Positions 8,089 through 16,315 of a stretch of DNA of 64,000 bases are shown here, piece after piece (position 1 is the stretch's first letter; each line of letters opens with the position of its first letter). The stretch lies in the NCBI RefSeq assembly GCF_005281615.1, contig NZ_SZZM01000001.1, positions 1,105,001 to 1,169,000 of the forward strand. Reading direction: 5' to 3'. Under the pieces are notes generated by a model that was given only the letters and a program-made list of their open reading frames with translations, was not told the DNA's origin and did not search any database. Source of the DNA: Rhodoligotrophos defluvii. GTDB taxonomy: Bacteria > Pseudomonadota > Alphaproteobacteria > Rhizobiales > Im1. A program made the translations under genes and the position numbers.

Positions 8089-8957
8089 GATCGTCCTTGT
8101 GCGGCGCAACGTTGCGCTGCGTCTGACAGGGCGCGCCGGGTGAGCACCATGGCGAGCCGCCGGCGATAGGTACCGCTGGCCATGGCATCATCGGCGATCT
8201 CGAGCGACTGAAGCGTCGCGGCCGCTGCCCGCAACGCCTCCTTGGACGCCCGTTGCCCCGCCAGCATGGCTTCCGCCTCCCGCGCCCGAACCGGCGCCAT
8301 GCCGATGCCGAACACGGAAATGGCCGCCCGGTCGATCACGTCACCGGACATCTCGATGAAGGCTGCAGCCCCGGCCACCGCGAAATCCCCGTGCCGCTGC
8401 GCAAACTCGTGGAAGCCCCAACCGTGACGAGCGCCCGGCAGCGCGAAGGTCACCGCGGTGATCATCTCGTCCGGCGCAATCGACGGGGTCATATAGGCGG
8501 CGGGATAGTCGGTGATGGGGATTTCGCGCCGACCGGCGGCGGACTCCACCTCCACCACCGCATCATGCAACACCGCCAGCGCCACGAGCTCGGCCGAAGG
8601 ATCCATGTGGCCGAGGCTGCCGCCGATCGTGCCGCGGTTGCGCGTCTGCAGATGGCCGACATAGTCCAGCGCCGCGGCAAAGATCGGGGCGCGGCGCGCA
8701 ACCTCGGCGCTGGCTTTCAGCGCCCTCTGTCGGGTCATCGCCCCGACCCGCAGCGTGTCGCCCGGAAGGGAAATGCCGACAAGCTCCGCCAGGCCATTCA
8801 GATCGATAAGATGGTCGACGATCACATAGCGCATGTTGAGCATGGCCACGAGCGATTGGCCGCCCGCGAGAAACTTGGCATTGTCGAGCCGGCTCGCGAG
8901 GTCCAGCGCTTCGGCTTTCGTCCCAGGCCGGTGATACGCGAACCCCGCCGCCTTCAT
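8085..8957 (-). CDS. FAD-binding subunit of the molybdenum hydroxylase (CoxM type)
   Basis: 290 residues. Both FAD-pyrophosphate loops are visible: KFLAGGQSLVAMLNMR (about 33-48) and TIGGSLGHMDPSAEL (about 111-125), followed by the CO-dehydrogenase flavoprotein C-terminal domain. The start at 8957 forms an ATGA overlap with the coxG stop; a longer in-frame start at 8999 would lie within coxG. Gene order G-M-S-L equals that of cox-like hydroxylase operons. Confidence 0.95.
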   Translation of the reverse strand: MKAAGFAYHRPGTKAEALDLASRLDNAKFLAGGQSLVAMLNMRYVIVDHLIDLNGLAELVGISLPGDTLRVGAMTRQRALKASAEVARRAPIFAAALDYVGHLQTRNRGTIGGSLGHMDPSAELVALAVLHDAVVEVESAAGRREIPITDYPAAYMTPSIAPDEMITAVTFALPGARHGWGFHEFAQRHGDFAVAGAAAFIEMSGDVIDRAAISVFGIGMAPVRAREAEAMLAGQRASKEALRAAAATLQSLEIADDAMASGTYRRRLAMVLTRRALSDAAQRCAAQGRS

Positions 8958-9562
8958 CGCGCCACCCTGCCGAACAGATACCGGGTGATTGCCAGCCACA
9001 TGATCCGCAACAGCGAAGGCGGCCGGCTTGCCGGTGCGGGTTGCGACGGGGCAGCAGCAGAGGTCGACACCATCTCCGGCATGTCGGCCGCCGCCGATCC
9101 CGCCTGCTTGTCCCGTTCGAGCTGTGCCTGAAGATTTCTGGCGAAATCGTCGATCATGACCTGGGCGGTGGTCTCGATCATGCCCCCGCCGCGGGCATAT
9201 TGCGCAATGGCGCCGGCAAGCTGCAAATCCGTGTCGATCAACACGCGTGACCCTGCCCCGTCCGGCACCACCTGGAAGACAACGTTGGCACGAGCGGTGC
9301 CGCGGGCGCGCTGCTCATTGCCACTGGCGCGCGCCTTTACCCGCAGATTGGCCTCGTCCACCTCCTCGTAGACAGCCGTGCCGCGGAACGACAGGGCGAC
9401 GGGCCCCAAGCGCACCGACACGGTGCCGACATAGCTGCCGTCATCCCGCGCTTCCAGCAGCTGGGCCCCCGGGAAGCAGGGCGCCACCCGCTCGACTTGA
9501 TTGAGCAAGGCCCAAGCCTCTTTCGGCGGCAGCGGCACTGCGAATTCATTGTGAAGCTTCAT
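8954..9562 (-). CDS. coxG: CoxG-type SRPBCC protein, molybdenum hydroxylase membrane anchor/assembly factor
   Basis: 202 residues: an SRPBCC/START-like domain (1-150, beginning NEFAVPLPPKEAWALLNQVERVAPCFPGA), a low-complexity A/S/P linker and a hydrophobic C-terminal segment LLRIMWLAITRYLFGR. CoxG proteins recruit CO dehydrogenase to the membrane and can carry quinones, so this one may link the hydroxylase to respiration. It is the first gene of the operon and overlaps coxM by ATGA. Confidence 0.88.
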   Translation of the reverse strand: MKLHNEFAVPLPPKEAWALLNQVERVAPCFPGAQLLEARDDGSYVGTVSVRLGPVALSFRGTAVYEEVDEANLRVKARASGNEQRARGTARANVVFQVVPDGAGSRVLIDTDLQLAGAIAQYARGGGMIETTAQVMIDDFARNLQAQLERDKQAGSAAADMPEMVSTSAAAPSQPAPASRPPSLLRIMWLAITRYLFGRVAR

Positions 9563-9617
9563 TCCCGCCCCAGGACGGCCGGAAGAGGACCCCCGGCTTT
9601 TCTCTCATTCGTTTAGG

Positions 9618-9638
9618 ATTGTATTATCATCATGCAAT
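9618..9638. promoter_or_regulatory. Candidate operator/promoter of the coxG operon
   Basis: ATTGTAT (9618-9624) and ATGCAAT (9632-9638) are inverted with one mismatch around a 7-base AT-rich spacer, 56 bases upstream of the coxG start. This is the only AT-rich dyad in the gap and is a plausible site for the operon's own GntR protein. The assignment is inference. Confidence 0.35.
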
Positions 9639-9674
9639 ATGGCGGTCTACCCAGATTTGCGGAGTGACAGCCAC

Positions 9675-9714
9675 CCCAAAAACGAAGCGCCGCGGCCCGA
9701 AAGGAGCGCGGCGC
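9675..9714 (-). terminator. Rho-independent terminator of the HpaB-like gene
   Basis: On the minus strand a perfect 8-bp stem (GCGCCGCG at 9687-9694 with CGCGGCGC at 9707-9714) around a 12-base loop is followed by TTCGTTTTTGGGG. It lies 27 bases after the stop of the flavin monooxygenase gene and separates it from the coxG operon. Confidence 0.75.
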
Positions 9715-9740
9715 AAGAGGCCTGGAACGAGCTTGTTCTC

Positions 9741-11252
9741 TTAATCGTCGAGCGGCGGCAGGTTCAGCGCATCGTCAACCATGCGGCTCGCCCGCTCGAA
9801 GTCATAGGCGCGATACACGTTCATCTTGATGAGGAATGAAGCGCCCCCGTAGAACTTCTCATACTGCTGATGGCGGTTACCGAATTCCGAACCGATGAAG
9901 TCCCAGGCGAGCCGCATCAGCGCGACCCGCGATCGCGCATCGGTCTTGGCCGAGCAGAAATACCGCTCGATATCCCGCGCGATGTCCGGGTTCTCGAAAT
10001 CCGCCTCGGCCGATGGCAGGGTGATCATGGCGGCGCCGGTCAGCTCGCGCACCGTGTCGATCATCCACGGATTGATCTTCGATTGCAGCGCCATGGCCGA
10101 ATAAAGGGCGGTCTTGGATGGCCACAGCACCCCGTTCTCGTCCACGGTGGCCATCACCTCCTGCGCCTGGAGCATGCCTTCATAGATCGAGGCGAGCGCC
10201 GCGATCTCGCCCATTTCCACCATCACCGGCGGCTGCGCATCGTTGCCGGTCGCCTCGTTCATGCGCTTGGCCAACCCCATCAGAAAACGCAGCTTCGTGA
10301 CATACCGTGCCTGCGCCTGGTGATTCCCATAGAGATGCGATGGCGTCTTCCACCACTGGTTCCAGCAGACCTCCAGGTTGCGGAAGGCAAACACATGCTC
10401 CCAGGGCACGAACACGTTGTCGAGCACGAGCAGACAGTCAGTCTCATCGAACCGCGAGGTCAGCGGGTAATCGAAGCTGCTATTAGCCTGGAGCGGGAAG
10501 GCGCGGCGGGAAATGAGCTTCACGCCCTCGGCCGTGGTCGGCACCACCAGGCTCAGGGCATAGTTCTCGTCCCCCGGCTTCATCGGATGGATGCAGCTCA
10601 AGTGGATATAGTCCGCAAAGACACCGCCGGTCGCGAGCTGCTGGGCGCCCGAGAGATAGATGCCCGCGTCCGTTTCCCTCACCACGCCGGCATAGAGCGT
10701 CGGGTCCGACTGCTGGTGCGCCGGCTTGCTGCGGTCGATCTGCGGCGGCACGATCGCATAGGCGAGATAGGCGTGGGTGTCGCGCGCATGTTCATAGAAG
10801 CGCACCACATTTTCGGCGAACTGCTCGCCACCCGCCGCGAACACCGAGGGCACCGCGGCGAAACCCGCCAAGAAGTTCGCCACATGGTCCGGCGTGCGCC
10901 CCATCAAGCCGAAGCTGCACTCCGCCCATTTCTCGGCGGCGATCCGCTTGGCGCGAAGATCCGCGTGATTGTGTGGAATCTGATAGCAGCGCCACACCGG
11001 CTTGCCGTCGGTCGGCGAGGGATAGGTCATCACCTCGCGATTTTCCGGCGCTGCAGCATAATCGAACAGCCTAGCCATCGCGCGGGCGCCGCCGCGAAAC
11101 GCCGGGTGGCTGGCCGGATCGGTGACCTTTTCGCCGTTCACATAGACACTGCGCGGCGCCGACCGCAAACCTGCCAGAAAATCGGCGCCGGTGCGCAACG
11201 GCGCCGTCCCTTGCGACGGATTGCGGCCGTTCAGAGCGGCGGTTGCCGTCAT
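9741..11252 (-). CDS. 4-hydroxyphenylacetate 3-hydroxylase family protein (HpaB/PvcC-type FADH2-dependent monooxygenase)
   Basis: 503 residues, the normal family length. The N-terminal domain (NPSQGTAPLRTGADFLAGLR, about 10-30) and the GRTPDHVANFLAGF segment are typical of HpaB proteins. The middle acyl-CoA-dehydrogenase-like barrel includes YIHLSCIHPMKPGDENYAL and the C-terminal helical bundle completes the fold. The enzyme hydroxylates a phenol or similar ring with reduced flavin supplied by a separate reductase; no HpaC-like reductase is visible in the window. The ATG at 11252 is chosen because AGGAG lies 8 bases before it; in-frame ATGs at 11258 and 11312 are badly placed. A MarR gene diverges upstream. 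Confidence 0.88.
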   Translation of the reverse strand: MTATAALNGRNPSQGTAPLRTGADFLAGLRSAPRSVYVNGEKVTDPASHPAFRGGARAMARLFDYAAAPENREVMTYPSPTDGKPVWRCYQIPHNHADLRAKRIAAEKWAECSFGLMGRTPDHVANFLAGFAAVPSVFAAGGEQFAENVVRFYEHARDTHAYLAYAIVPPQIDRSKPAHQQSDPTLYAGVVRETDAGIYLSGAQQLATGGVFADYIHLSCIHPMKPGDENYALSLVVPTTAEGVKLISRRAFPLQANSSFDYPLTSRFDETDCLLVLDNVFVPWEHVFAFRNLEVCWNQWWKTPSHLYGNHQAQARYVTKLRFLMGLAKRMNEATGNDAQPPVMVEMGEIAALASIYEGMLQAQEVMATVDENGVLWPSKTALYSAMALQSKINPWMIDTVRELTGAAMITLPSAEADFENPDIARDIERYFCSAKTDARSRVALMRLAWDFIGSEFGNRHQQYEKFYGGASFLIKMNVYRAYDFERASRMVDDALNLPPLDD

Positions 11253-11329
11253 GATCATTCTCCTTCCCTCGGATACGCGCCGTGGACGATCGGGTTCTCG
11301 TCCATCTTGCATTTAGCTACAGAATTTAT

Positions 11330-11342
11330 ATACATATTGTAT
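11330..11342. promoter_or_regulatory. MarR-type operator candidate
   Basis: ATACA-TAT-TGTAT is a perfect 5-base-arm palindrome in the 135-base divergent region between the HpaB-like gene and the MarR gene. It lies inside a longer AT-rich dyad with ACAGA (11320-11324) and TCTGT (11342-11346) at its ends. The position fits a MarR box controlling both promoters. Confidence 0.5.
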
Positions 11343-11387
11343 CTGTCAAGCACTATCGCAGATGCGGGGACCAAGAGGGCGGAAGCA

Positions 11388-11963
11388 TTGGCAAGCAGGA
11401 AACACAAAGCAACCGAGCAAGCGTTTGCCGATGCCTACAGGCCGCCGCTCACCACCTCACGAAGCGACTTTCTCAAGACCGGCCGCGACGACGCGTTTCG
11501 CGAAACGATTTACCTCCTGGTCCGGAGCCTCGACCGGCTGCTCGCCTGCCGTGAGGCTTTCGGCCGCGCCATCGGGCTCACCGCCAGCCAGTTCGCCGTG
11601 CTCATCGGCACGGCCTATCGCCAGGGCGCCCGGGGTGTCACCATCCGAGACCTCGCCGAGCATGTGTCGCTTGCCTCCACCCACGTCACCACCGAGGTTG
11701 GCCGTCTCGCCCGCAAAGGCCTGTTGGAGAAGGTGCCCAACGCTGCCGATGGCCGTAGCGTGCTGGTCTCGTTGACACCAAAGGGTCGCGAGGCCGTCGA
11801 GGCGGTCGCACCGCTGGTGCGTGAGGTGAACGACGTGCTATTCGCAGGCATCGCCTCAAGCGACCTTGATATCTTGCAGCAGACTGCACGCCGCCTGCTC
11901 GTCAATTCCGAGGAAGCCGCTCTCATCATTCGCCGCCGGACCCGGAGCGGCCATTCCGATTGA
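11388..11963 (+). CDS. MarR-family transcriptional regulator
   Basis: 191 residues from a TTG start preceded by AGAGGGCGG. The winged helix (about 65-130) contains LTASQFAVLIGTAYRQGARGVTIRDLAEHVSLASTHVTTEVGRLARKGLLEKVPNAADGRSVLVSLTPKG, the MarR DNA-binding and wing signature. No ATG fits the coding frame near the correct N-terminus, so the TTG start is an inference. Divergent from the flavin monooxygenase, which it probably represses until a phenolic ligand binds. Confidence 0.85.
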   Translation: MASRKHKATEQAFADAYRPPLTTSRSDFLKTGRDDAFRETIYLLVRSLDRLLACREAFGRAIGLTASQFAVLIGTAYRQGARGVTIRDLAEHVSLASTHVTTEVGRLARKGLLEKVPNAADGRSVLVSLTPKGREAVEAVAPLVREVNDVLFAGIASSDLDILQQTARRLLVNSEEAALIIRRRTRSGHSD

Positions 11964-12001
11964 CGCGTCTTCCCGAACGGCGCCCGTTGACTATCGTCAC
12001 A

Positions 12002-12012
12002 CTGTCTGACAA
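12002..12012. promoter_or_regulatory. GntR-type operator candidate before the amidase-TRAP operon
   Basis: CTGTC-T-GACAA, one base short of a perfect TTGTC-N-GACAA palindrome, 62 bases before the amidase start. The same palindrome in perfect form is at 18172-18182 next to a GntR gene, which suggests one regulator for both. Confidence 0.5.
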
Positions 12013-12073
12013 TTTGACGTTATGATAAGAACGAGGGTCGCTGAGAAGCCGTGGGAGGGGTAAAATATTTCCG

Positions 12074-13402
12074 GTGAGTCGTCGGTCGTACCTCGGGGAC
12101 AGCAGAGGCTTCCGCTCGGGTGCGTCATCGCCTGAGCTGTTGCTCGAGGAAAGCCTTGCCCGCATTGACAGGCGTGAGCCTGCGGTGCGTGCCTTCGTGC
12201 ACCTGGCGCGCGACAGGGCCCGCGCGGAGGCGGAGCAATCCAGTCAGCGCTGGCGCGCGGGCCAGGAATTCTCGGCCATTGACGGAATGGCCATCGCCAT
12301 CAAGGACATCATCGAGACGGCCGATATGCCAACCGGCCAGGGCTCGCCCATGTGGACCGACTTCGCGAGCCGCCGGGACGCCGCCACGGTGCAGGCGCTG
12401 CGCGAAGCGGGTGCCATCATCCTGGGCAAGACGACAACCACCGAATTCGCGTCCACGGAACAATACGCCCCCACCACCAATCCCCACGACACGACCCGGA
12501 CGCCTGGTGGGTCGAGCAGCGGCTCGGCTGCGGCGGTCGGCGCCGGCATGGTGCCGGTGGCAATCGGCAGCCAAGTGGTCGGCTCCACCCTGCGGCCGGC
12601 CAGCTATTGCGGCTGCATCGGCTTCAAGCCCACCTACGGCGCCCTCAACCGTGGCGGAAGCTACGACTATTTGAGCCAGAGTTGCGTCGGTATCATCGGC
12701 GCAGCCCTCGATGATGTCTGGGCGGTCGCCCGCGCCATCGCCGATCGGGTCGGCGGCGACCCCGGCCATGCGGCGCTGTCCGGTCCGTCAAGCCTGCCAG
12801 CGGCCCAGGCCCCTCGGCGTCTGGCGTGGCTGGAAACGGACGGTTGGAAGACGGCATCGCCCGGCGCAATCGCCGCTCTCGAAGCGGAATTGGCCATGCT
12901 CCGCGGCCATGGGGTCGAGATCGTTCGCCGCAACGACGATCCCGCCCTGGACCGGCTCGAGCAGGCCATCAGCGGCGCATTGGATCTGACCTGGCGGATC
13001 ATGTCCTGGGAATTCCGCTGGCCGCTCGCGAGTTATGTTCGCACGCACCCCGATGGGGTGAGCAAGGCCATGCGGGGCCGCCTAGCGGATGCCGAGAAGA
13101 TGACGCCCGCCGATTATGACGCCGCACTGGCCAGGCGCGGCGAGATCCGCTCGATCTTCCATGATGTCGCGGCCCGGTTCGACGGATTTCTCGCCTTGGC
13201 CGCCACCGGCGCCGCCCCCGTCGGCCTGGGCTATACGGGCGACCCCCGTATGAACGTGCCCGCCTCGCTGCTTGGCACGCCGGCGGTCTCGCTGCCTCTT
13301 CTGGCCGACCAGGGCCTGCCGCTCGGTCTGCAGCTCATTGGCCGGCCGGGGCAGGATGCTGCGCTGATGGCGCTTGCCCATTGGCGCTGGACCTTGCCTT
13401 AG
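12074..13402 (+). CDS. Amidase-signature family hydrolase
   Basis: 442 residues from a GTG start after GGGAGGGG. The Ser-cisSer-Lys triad is visible: Lys77 in IAIKDIIETAD, the GGSSSGS glycine/serine loop (145-151) and nucleophile Ser171 in GSQVVGSTLRPASYCG. It hydrolyses an amide in the cytoplasm. Missing GatB/GatC neighbours and the immediately downstream TRAP transporter argue for a catabolic amidase rather than tRNA amidotransferase. It leads an operon with dctQ, dctM and dctP homologues. Substrate unknown; an amide made after import of the TRAP ligand fits. Confidence 0.9.
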   Translation: MSRRSYLGDSRGFRSGASSPELLLEESLARIDRREPAVRAFVHLARDRARAEAEQSSQRWRAGQEFSAIDGMAIAIKDIIETADMPTGQGSPMWTDFASRRDAATVQALREAGAIILGKTTTTEFASTEQYAPTTNPHDTTRTPGGSSSGSAAAVGAGMVPVAIGSQVVGSTLRPASYCGCIGFKPTYGALNRGGSYDYLSQSCVGIIGAALDDVWAVARAIADRVGGDPGHAALSGPSSLPAAQAPRRLAWLETDGWKTASPGAIAALEAELAMLRGHGVEIVRRNDDPALDRLEQAISGALDLTWRIMSWEFRWPLASYVRTHPDGVSKAMRGRLADAEKMTPADYDAALARRGEIRSIFHDVAARFDGFLALAATGAAPVGLGYTGDPRMNVPASLLGTPAVSLPLLADQGLPLGLQLIGRPGQDAALMALAHWRWTLP

Positions 13403-13419
13403 CAGCCGGAGGGGCGAGG

Positions 13420-13926
13420 ATGAGAGGCTTATTCCTACGGTTTGGCGACCGTGCGCTGGAGGGGCTGAAATATATCATAGGCCTGCTGCTGCTGGGCGGT
13501 GTGTTTCTCAATCTGGTCAATGTCTGCCTGCGCTATGTCTGGGGCCGGCCGTTCGCCTGGACCGAAGAGATCATGGTGTTCGGCCTCCTGTTCATCGTCA
13601 TGGCGGGCACGGTGATCGCAACGGCGCTGGACCAGAACCTCAAGATCGACATCCTGGTCCAGATCCTGAGACCCAAATGGCAGAGCGCTCTCCGCATTTT
13701 CGCGCACTGCGTGTGGATCGGCGTGAGCCTCTATCTCGCGGTCCAATCCTACACGGTGGTCTCGCTGATGATGCGCTTGAGCCAGAAAAGCCTCACCCTA
13801 CGCATCCCCACCTGGATACCTCACAGCTTTCTGCTGGTCGCCTTCATCCTCTCCGCCTGCGCCGCCCTCTATGCCATTCTGCGCGAGCTGCGGTCAGCGC
13901 CGCCTTCGGCCGATTCCAAGGGCTAG
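13420..13926 (+). CDS. TRAP transporter small permease (DctQ family)
   Basis: 168 residues with four hydrophobic helices, e.g. YIIGLLLLGGVFLNLVNVCL, IMVFGLLFIVMAGTVIA and FLLVAFILSACAALYAIL; the conserved RY-W-RPFAWTEE segment follows helix 1. The ATG at 13420 follows GGAGGGGCGAGG. It pairs with DctM in the inner membrane. Confidence 0.93.
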   Translation: MRGLFLRFGDRALEGLKYIIGLLLLGGVFLNLVNVCLRYVWGRPFAWTEEIMVFGLLFIVMAGTVIATALDQNLKIDILVQILRPKWQSALRIFAHCVWIGVSLYLAVQSYTVVSLMMRLSQKSLTLRIPTWIPHSFLLVAFILSACAALYAILRELRSAPPSADSKG

Positions 13927-13935
13927 GAGCGGCTT

Positions 13936-15201
13936 GTGGTCTGGACTCTGATAGCCCTTCCCATCGTCGGCATCTTGGTCGGGCTGCCGGTTTTCCTGAC
14001 TCTGATGGTCAGTGTGCTGGCGACGCTCGCCTTCATTCTGAACATGCCCTCGACGATGCTCCACCAGACCATCTTCGGGAGCATATCGAGCTATACCCTG
14101 CTGGCGATCCCGTTTTTCATCTTCGCCGGCGAACTCATGGGGCGCGGCGGCATCTCGCGCCGCATCATCGATTGGGTACTGGCGCTCGTCGGCCGCACGC
14201 CCGGCGCGATCGGCATGGTGGCCGTAGGCACCAGCAGCATCTATGGAGCGATCTCCGGGTCGAGCCCGGCGACCGTCGCCTCGGTCGGCCGGCAGCTCTA
14301 TCCGGAAATGGTGCGCGCCGGCTATGGGGTGCCCTTCACGCTCGGCCTGATCAATGCAGGCGGCGCAATCTCCATCGTCATTCCCCCCAGCATCAATTTC
14401 ATTCTTTATGGCGCGGTCGCCGAACAGTCGATCGTCAGCCTGTTCACCGCAGGGATTCTGCCGGGACTGTTGCTCAGCGGAATGCTGGCACTCGCCGTGC
14501 TTGCCTATGCCTGGCACAAGAACATCCGCGAAGGCGCCGAATTCTCGCTCGCGAATGTCGCACTGGCGACCCGCCGGGCCTTCTGGTCGCTCCTCACCCC
14601 CATCATCGTGCTCGGTTCGATCTATGGCGGGATCGTCTCGCCGACTGAAGCCGGCGGCATCGCCTGCGTTTACGCGCTCTTCGTCACGGTGCTGATCCAC
14701 CGCGACCTCACCTTGCGCGAGGTTCTCGATATCGCCGGCAATTCTGCCCTGCTCACCGCCCAGATCATGATCATCGTGGCGGCGGCCGGCATCTTCTCCT
14801 GGATTCTGACCATTAGCGGCTTTCAGAACACTCTGGTGTCCTATGTGTCTGATCTCCAGTTGCAGCCTTGGATGATCCTACTGGCGATCAATGCCCTTCT
14901 GCTGCTCATCGGCTGCTTCATCGACCCGACCTCCGCCGTGCTGACCCTGACGCCGCTCCTGCTGCCCATCGTCCAGCATCTGGGGGTCAATCCCATCCAT
15001 TTCGGCGTGATCATGACCGTGAACCTGAGCATTGGGATGTACACGCCGCCCTTTGGGCTCAACCTGTTCGTCACCCAGGCGGTCCTCAAAGCCCGCACGG
15101 TAGACATCTACCACGGCGTCTGGCCCTTCGTGGGCCTCCAGGTCATCGCGCTGCTGCTGATCACCTACATTCCCTGGTTCGCGATGGCCCTGCTCCAATG
15201 A
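13936..15201 (+). CDS. TRAP transporter large permease (DctM family)
   Basis: 421 residues, GTG start 9 bases after the small permease stop. About a dozen hydrophobic segments are visible, with family motifs PFFIFAGELMGRGGISRR and the SGSSPATVASVG re-entrant loop (GAISGSSPATVA), and IVIPPSINFILYG. It forms the sodium-driven transport pore. Substrate class of TRAP systems is usually an organic acid. Confidence 0.95.
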   Translation: MVWTLIALPIVGILVGLPVFLTLMVSVLATLAFILNMPSTMLHQTIFGSISSYTLLAIPFFIFAGELMGRGGISRRIIDWVLALVGRTPGAIGMVAVGTSSIYGAISGSSPATVASVGRQLYPEMVRAGYGVPFTLGLINAGGAISIVIPPSINFILYGAVAEQSIVSLFTAGILPGLLLSGMLALAVLAYAWHKNIREGAEFSLANVALATRRAFWSLLTPIIVLGSIYGGIVSPTEAGGIACVYALFVTVLIHRDLTLREVLDIAGNSALLTAQIMIIVAAAGIFSWILTISGFQNTLVSYVSDLQLQPWMILLAINALLLLIGCFIDPTSAVLTLTPLLLPIVQHLGVNPIHFGVIMTVNLSIGMYTPPFGLNLFVTQAVLKARTVDIYHGVWPFVGLQVIALLLITYIPWFAMALLQ

Positions 15202-15249
15202 CGTTATCGCAGCAGCACCCACGACAATGAAACGAGAGGGAGAAAACAG

Positions 15250-16260
15250 ATGAGACAGGCAAGACGGCAAGGCGGAATTGTTGCGGCAGCGATTGGAACG
15301 ACGCTGTCGATGTTGCTGGCGGCACCGGCATTCAGCGCCGATTACGTGATGAAGCTTTCGACGCCGACCATCAACGACATGCAGCACGAGTGGATGCAGA
15401 TGTATGAGAAGGAGCTGGAGGCGCGGACCAATGGCCGCATCGACGTCCAGCTCTATCCTGCAAGTCAGCTCGGTCCCATCAACAATGTGATGGAGGGTAT
15501 GCAGCTCGGCACGATCGAGGCGACGATCACGCCCTTTGAGTTCTATGTCGGTGTCGACCCCCGCTTCCAGGTGCCCGCGGTTCCAGGGCTGTTCGATTCC
15601 ATGCAGGATGCCCGTACCAAGCTGGACGATCCCAAAGTACGCGAGCACCTGCTCAATCTCGCGGCGGACAAGGGCATTGTCGGCATCAGCATTGCGGTTT
15701 ACGGGCCGCAGATGATCGCCACGCGCAACAAGGTGAACACGCTCGCCGATCTGTCAGGCCAGCGGATTCGCGTGCTCGCGTCGGAAACCGAAATCGGCAC
15801 CATCAACGCCCTTGGCGCCTCGGCCGTGCCGATGCCGCTCAACGAGGTCTCGGCCGCGCTGCAGCAAGGCGCGATCGACGGTGTCAGCACGGTGCTCGAC
15901 GTCTTCGTCTCGCTGCGCACCAATGAGGTCGCACCCAACGTGACGAAGACGGAACTCTGGTATCTTGTCTCGCTGGCCTCGGTCAGCAAGGCCTGGCTCG
16001 ACAGCCTGCCGGAGGATTTGCAGAAGATCGTGATCGAGACCGGCAAGGACATCGAGCACCCGATGTTCGAGCGGCAGCTCGAGCGCGACAAAGCCAACAA
16101 AGAAACCTGGACCAAGAATGGCGGCACCTTCACCGAGCTGAACGAGGCCGACAGGACGAAGGCCAACGAGGCTGCTGCCGGCGTGGCCAAGGCGTTCCTC
16201 GACGCCCATCCCGAGATGAAGGAAACCTACGACCTGATCAACAACGCGGGGACCAACTGA
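15250..16260 (+). CDS. TRAP transporter periplasmic substrate-binding protein (DctP family)
   Basis: 336 residues with an N-terminal Sec signal (MRQARRQGG then a hydrophobic stretch ending LLAAPAFSA, cleavage about residue 31). The mature DctP fold includes LYPASQLGPINNVMEGMQLGTIEATI and the conserved Arg region DLSGQRIRVLASE, where family members bind the substrate carboxylate. AGAGGGAG lies before the ATG. Last gene of the amidase operon. Confidence 0.95.
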   Translation: MRQARRQGGIVAAAIGTTLSMLLAAPAFSADYVMKLSTPTINDMQHEWMQMYEKELEARTNGRIDVQLYPASQLGPINNVMEGMQLGTIEATITPFEFYVGVDPRFQVPAVPGLFDSMQDARTKLDDPKVREHLLNLAADKGIVGISIAVYGPQMIATRNKVNTLADLSGQRIRVLASETEIGTINALGASAVPMPLNEVSAALQQGAIDGVSTVLDVFVSLRTNEVAPNVTKTELWYLVSLASVSKAWLDSLPEDLQKIVIETGKDIEHPMFERQLERDKANKETWTKNGGTFTELNEADRTKANEAAAGVAKAFLDAHPEMKETYDLINNAGTN

Positions 16261-16269
16261 ACAGCCGGA

Positions 16270-16297
16270 TTGCCGCCGGTCTGACCGCCGGCGGCAA
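16270..16297. terminator. Bidirectional stem-loop between convergent genes
   Basis: A perfect 10-bp inverted repeat, TTGCCGCCGG with CCGGCGGCAA, around TCTGACCG, placed between the dctP stop and the enamidase-like gene stop. On the plus strand CTTTCT follows, a weak T-tract, so it probably terminates both convergent transcripts. Confidence 0.6.
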
Positions 16298-16315
16298 CTT
16301 TCTGGGTGAGCCGAT

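Noticed and set aside
5243-9562. True aerobic carbon monoxide dehydrogenase
   Set aside because: The active-site loop is LRGAGRPQ, not the AYxCSFR motif with the Cys that forms the Mo-Cu site, and no coxDEF genes are present.
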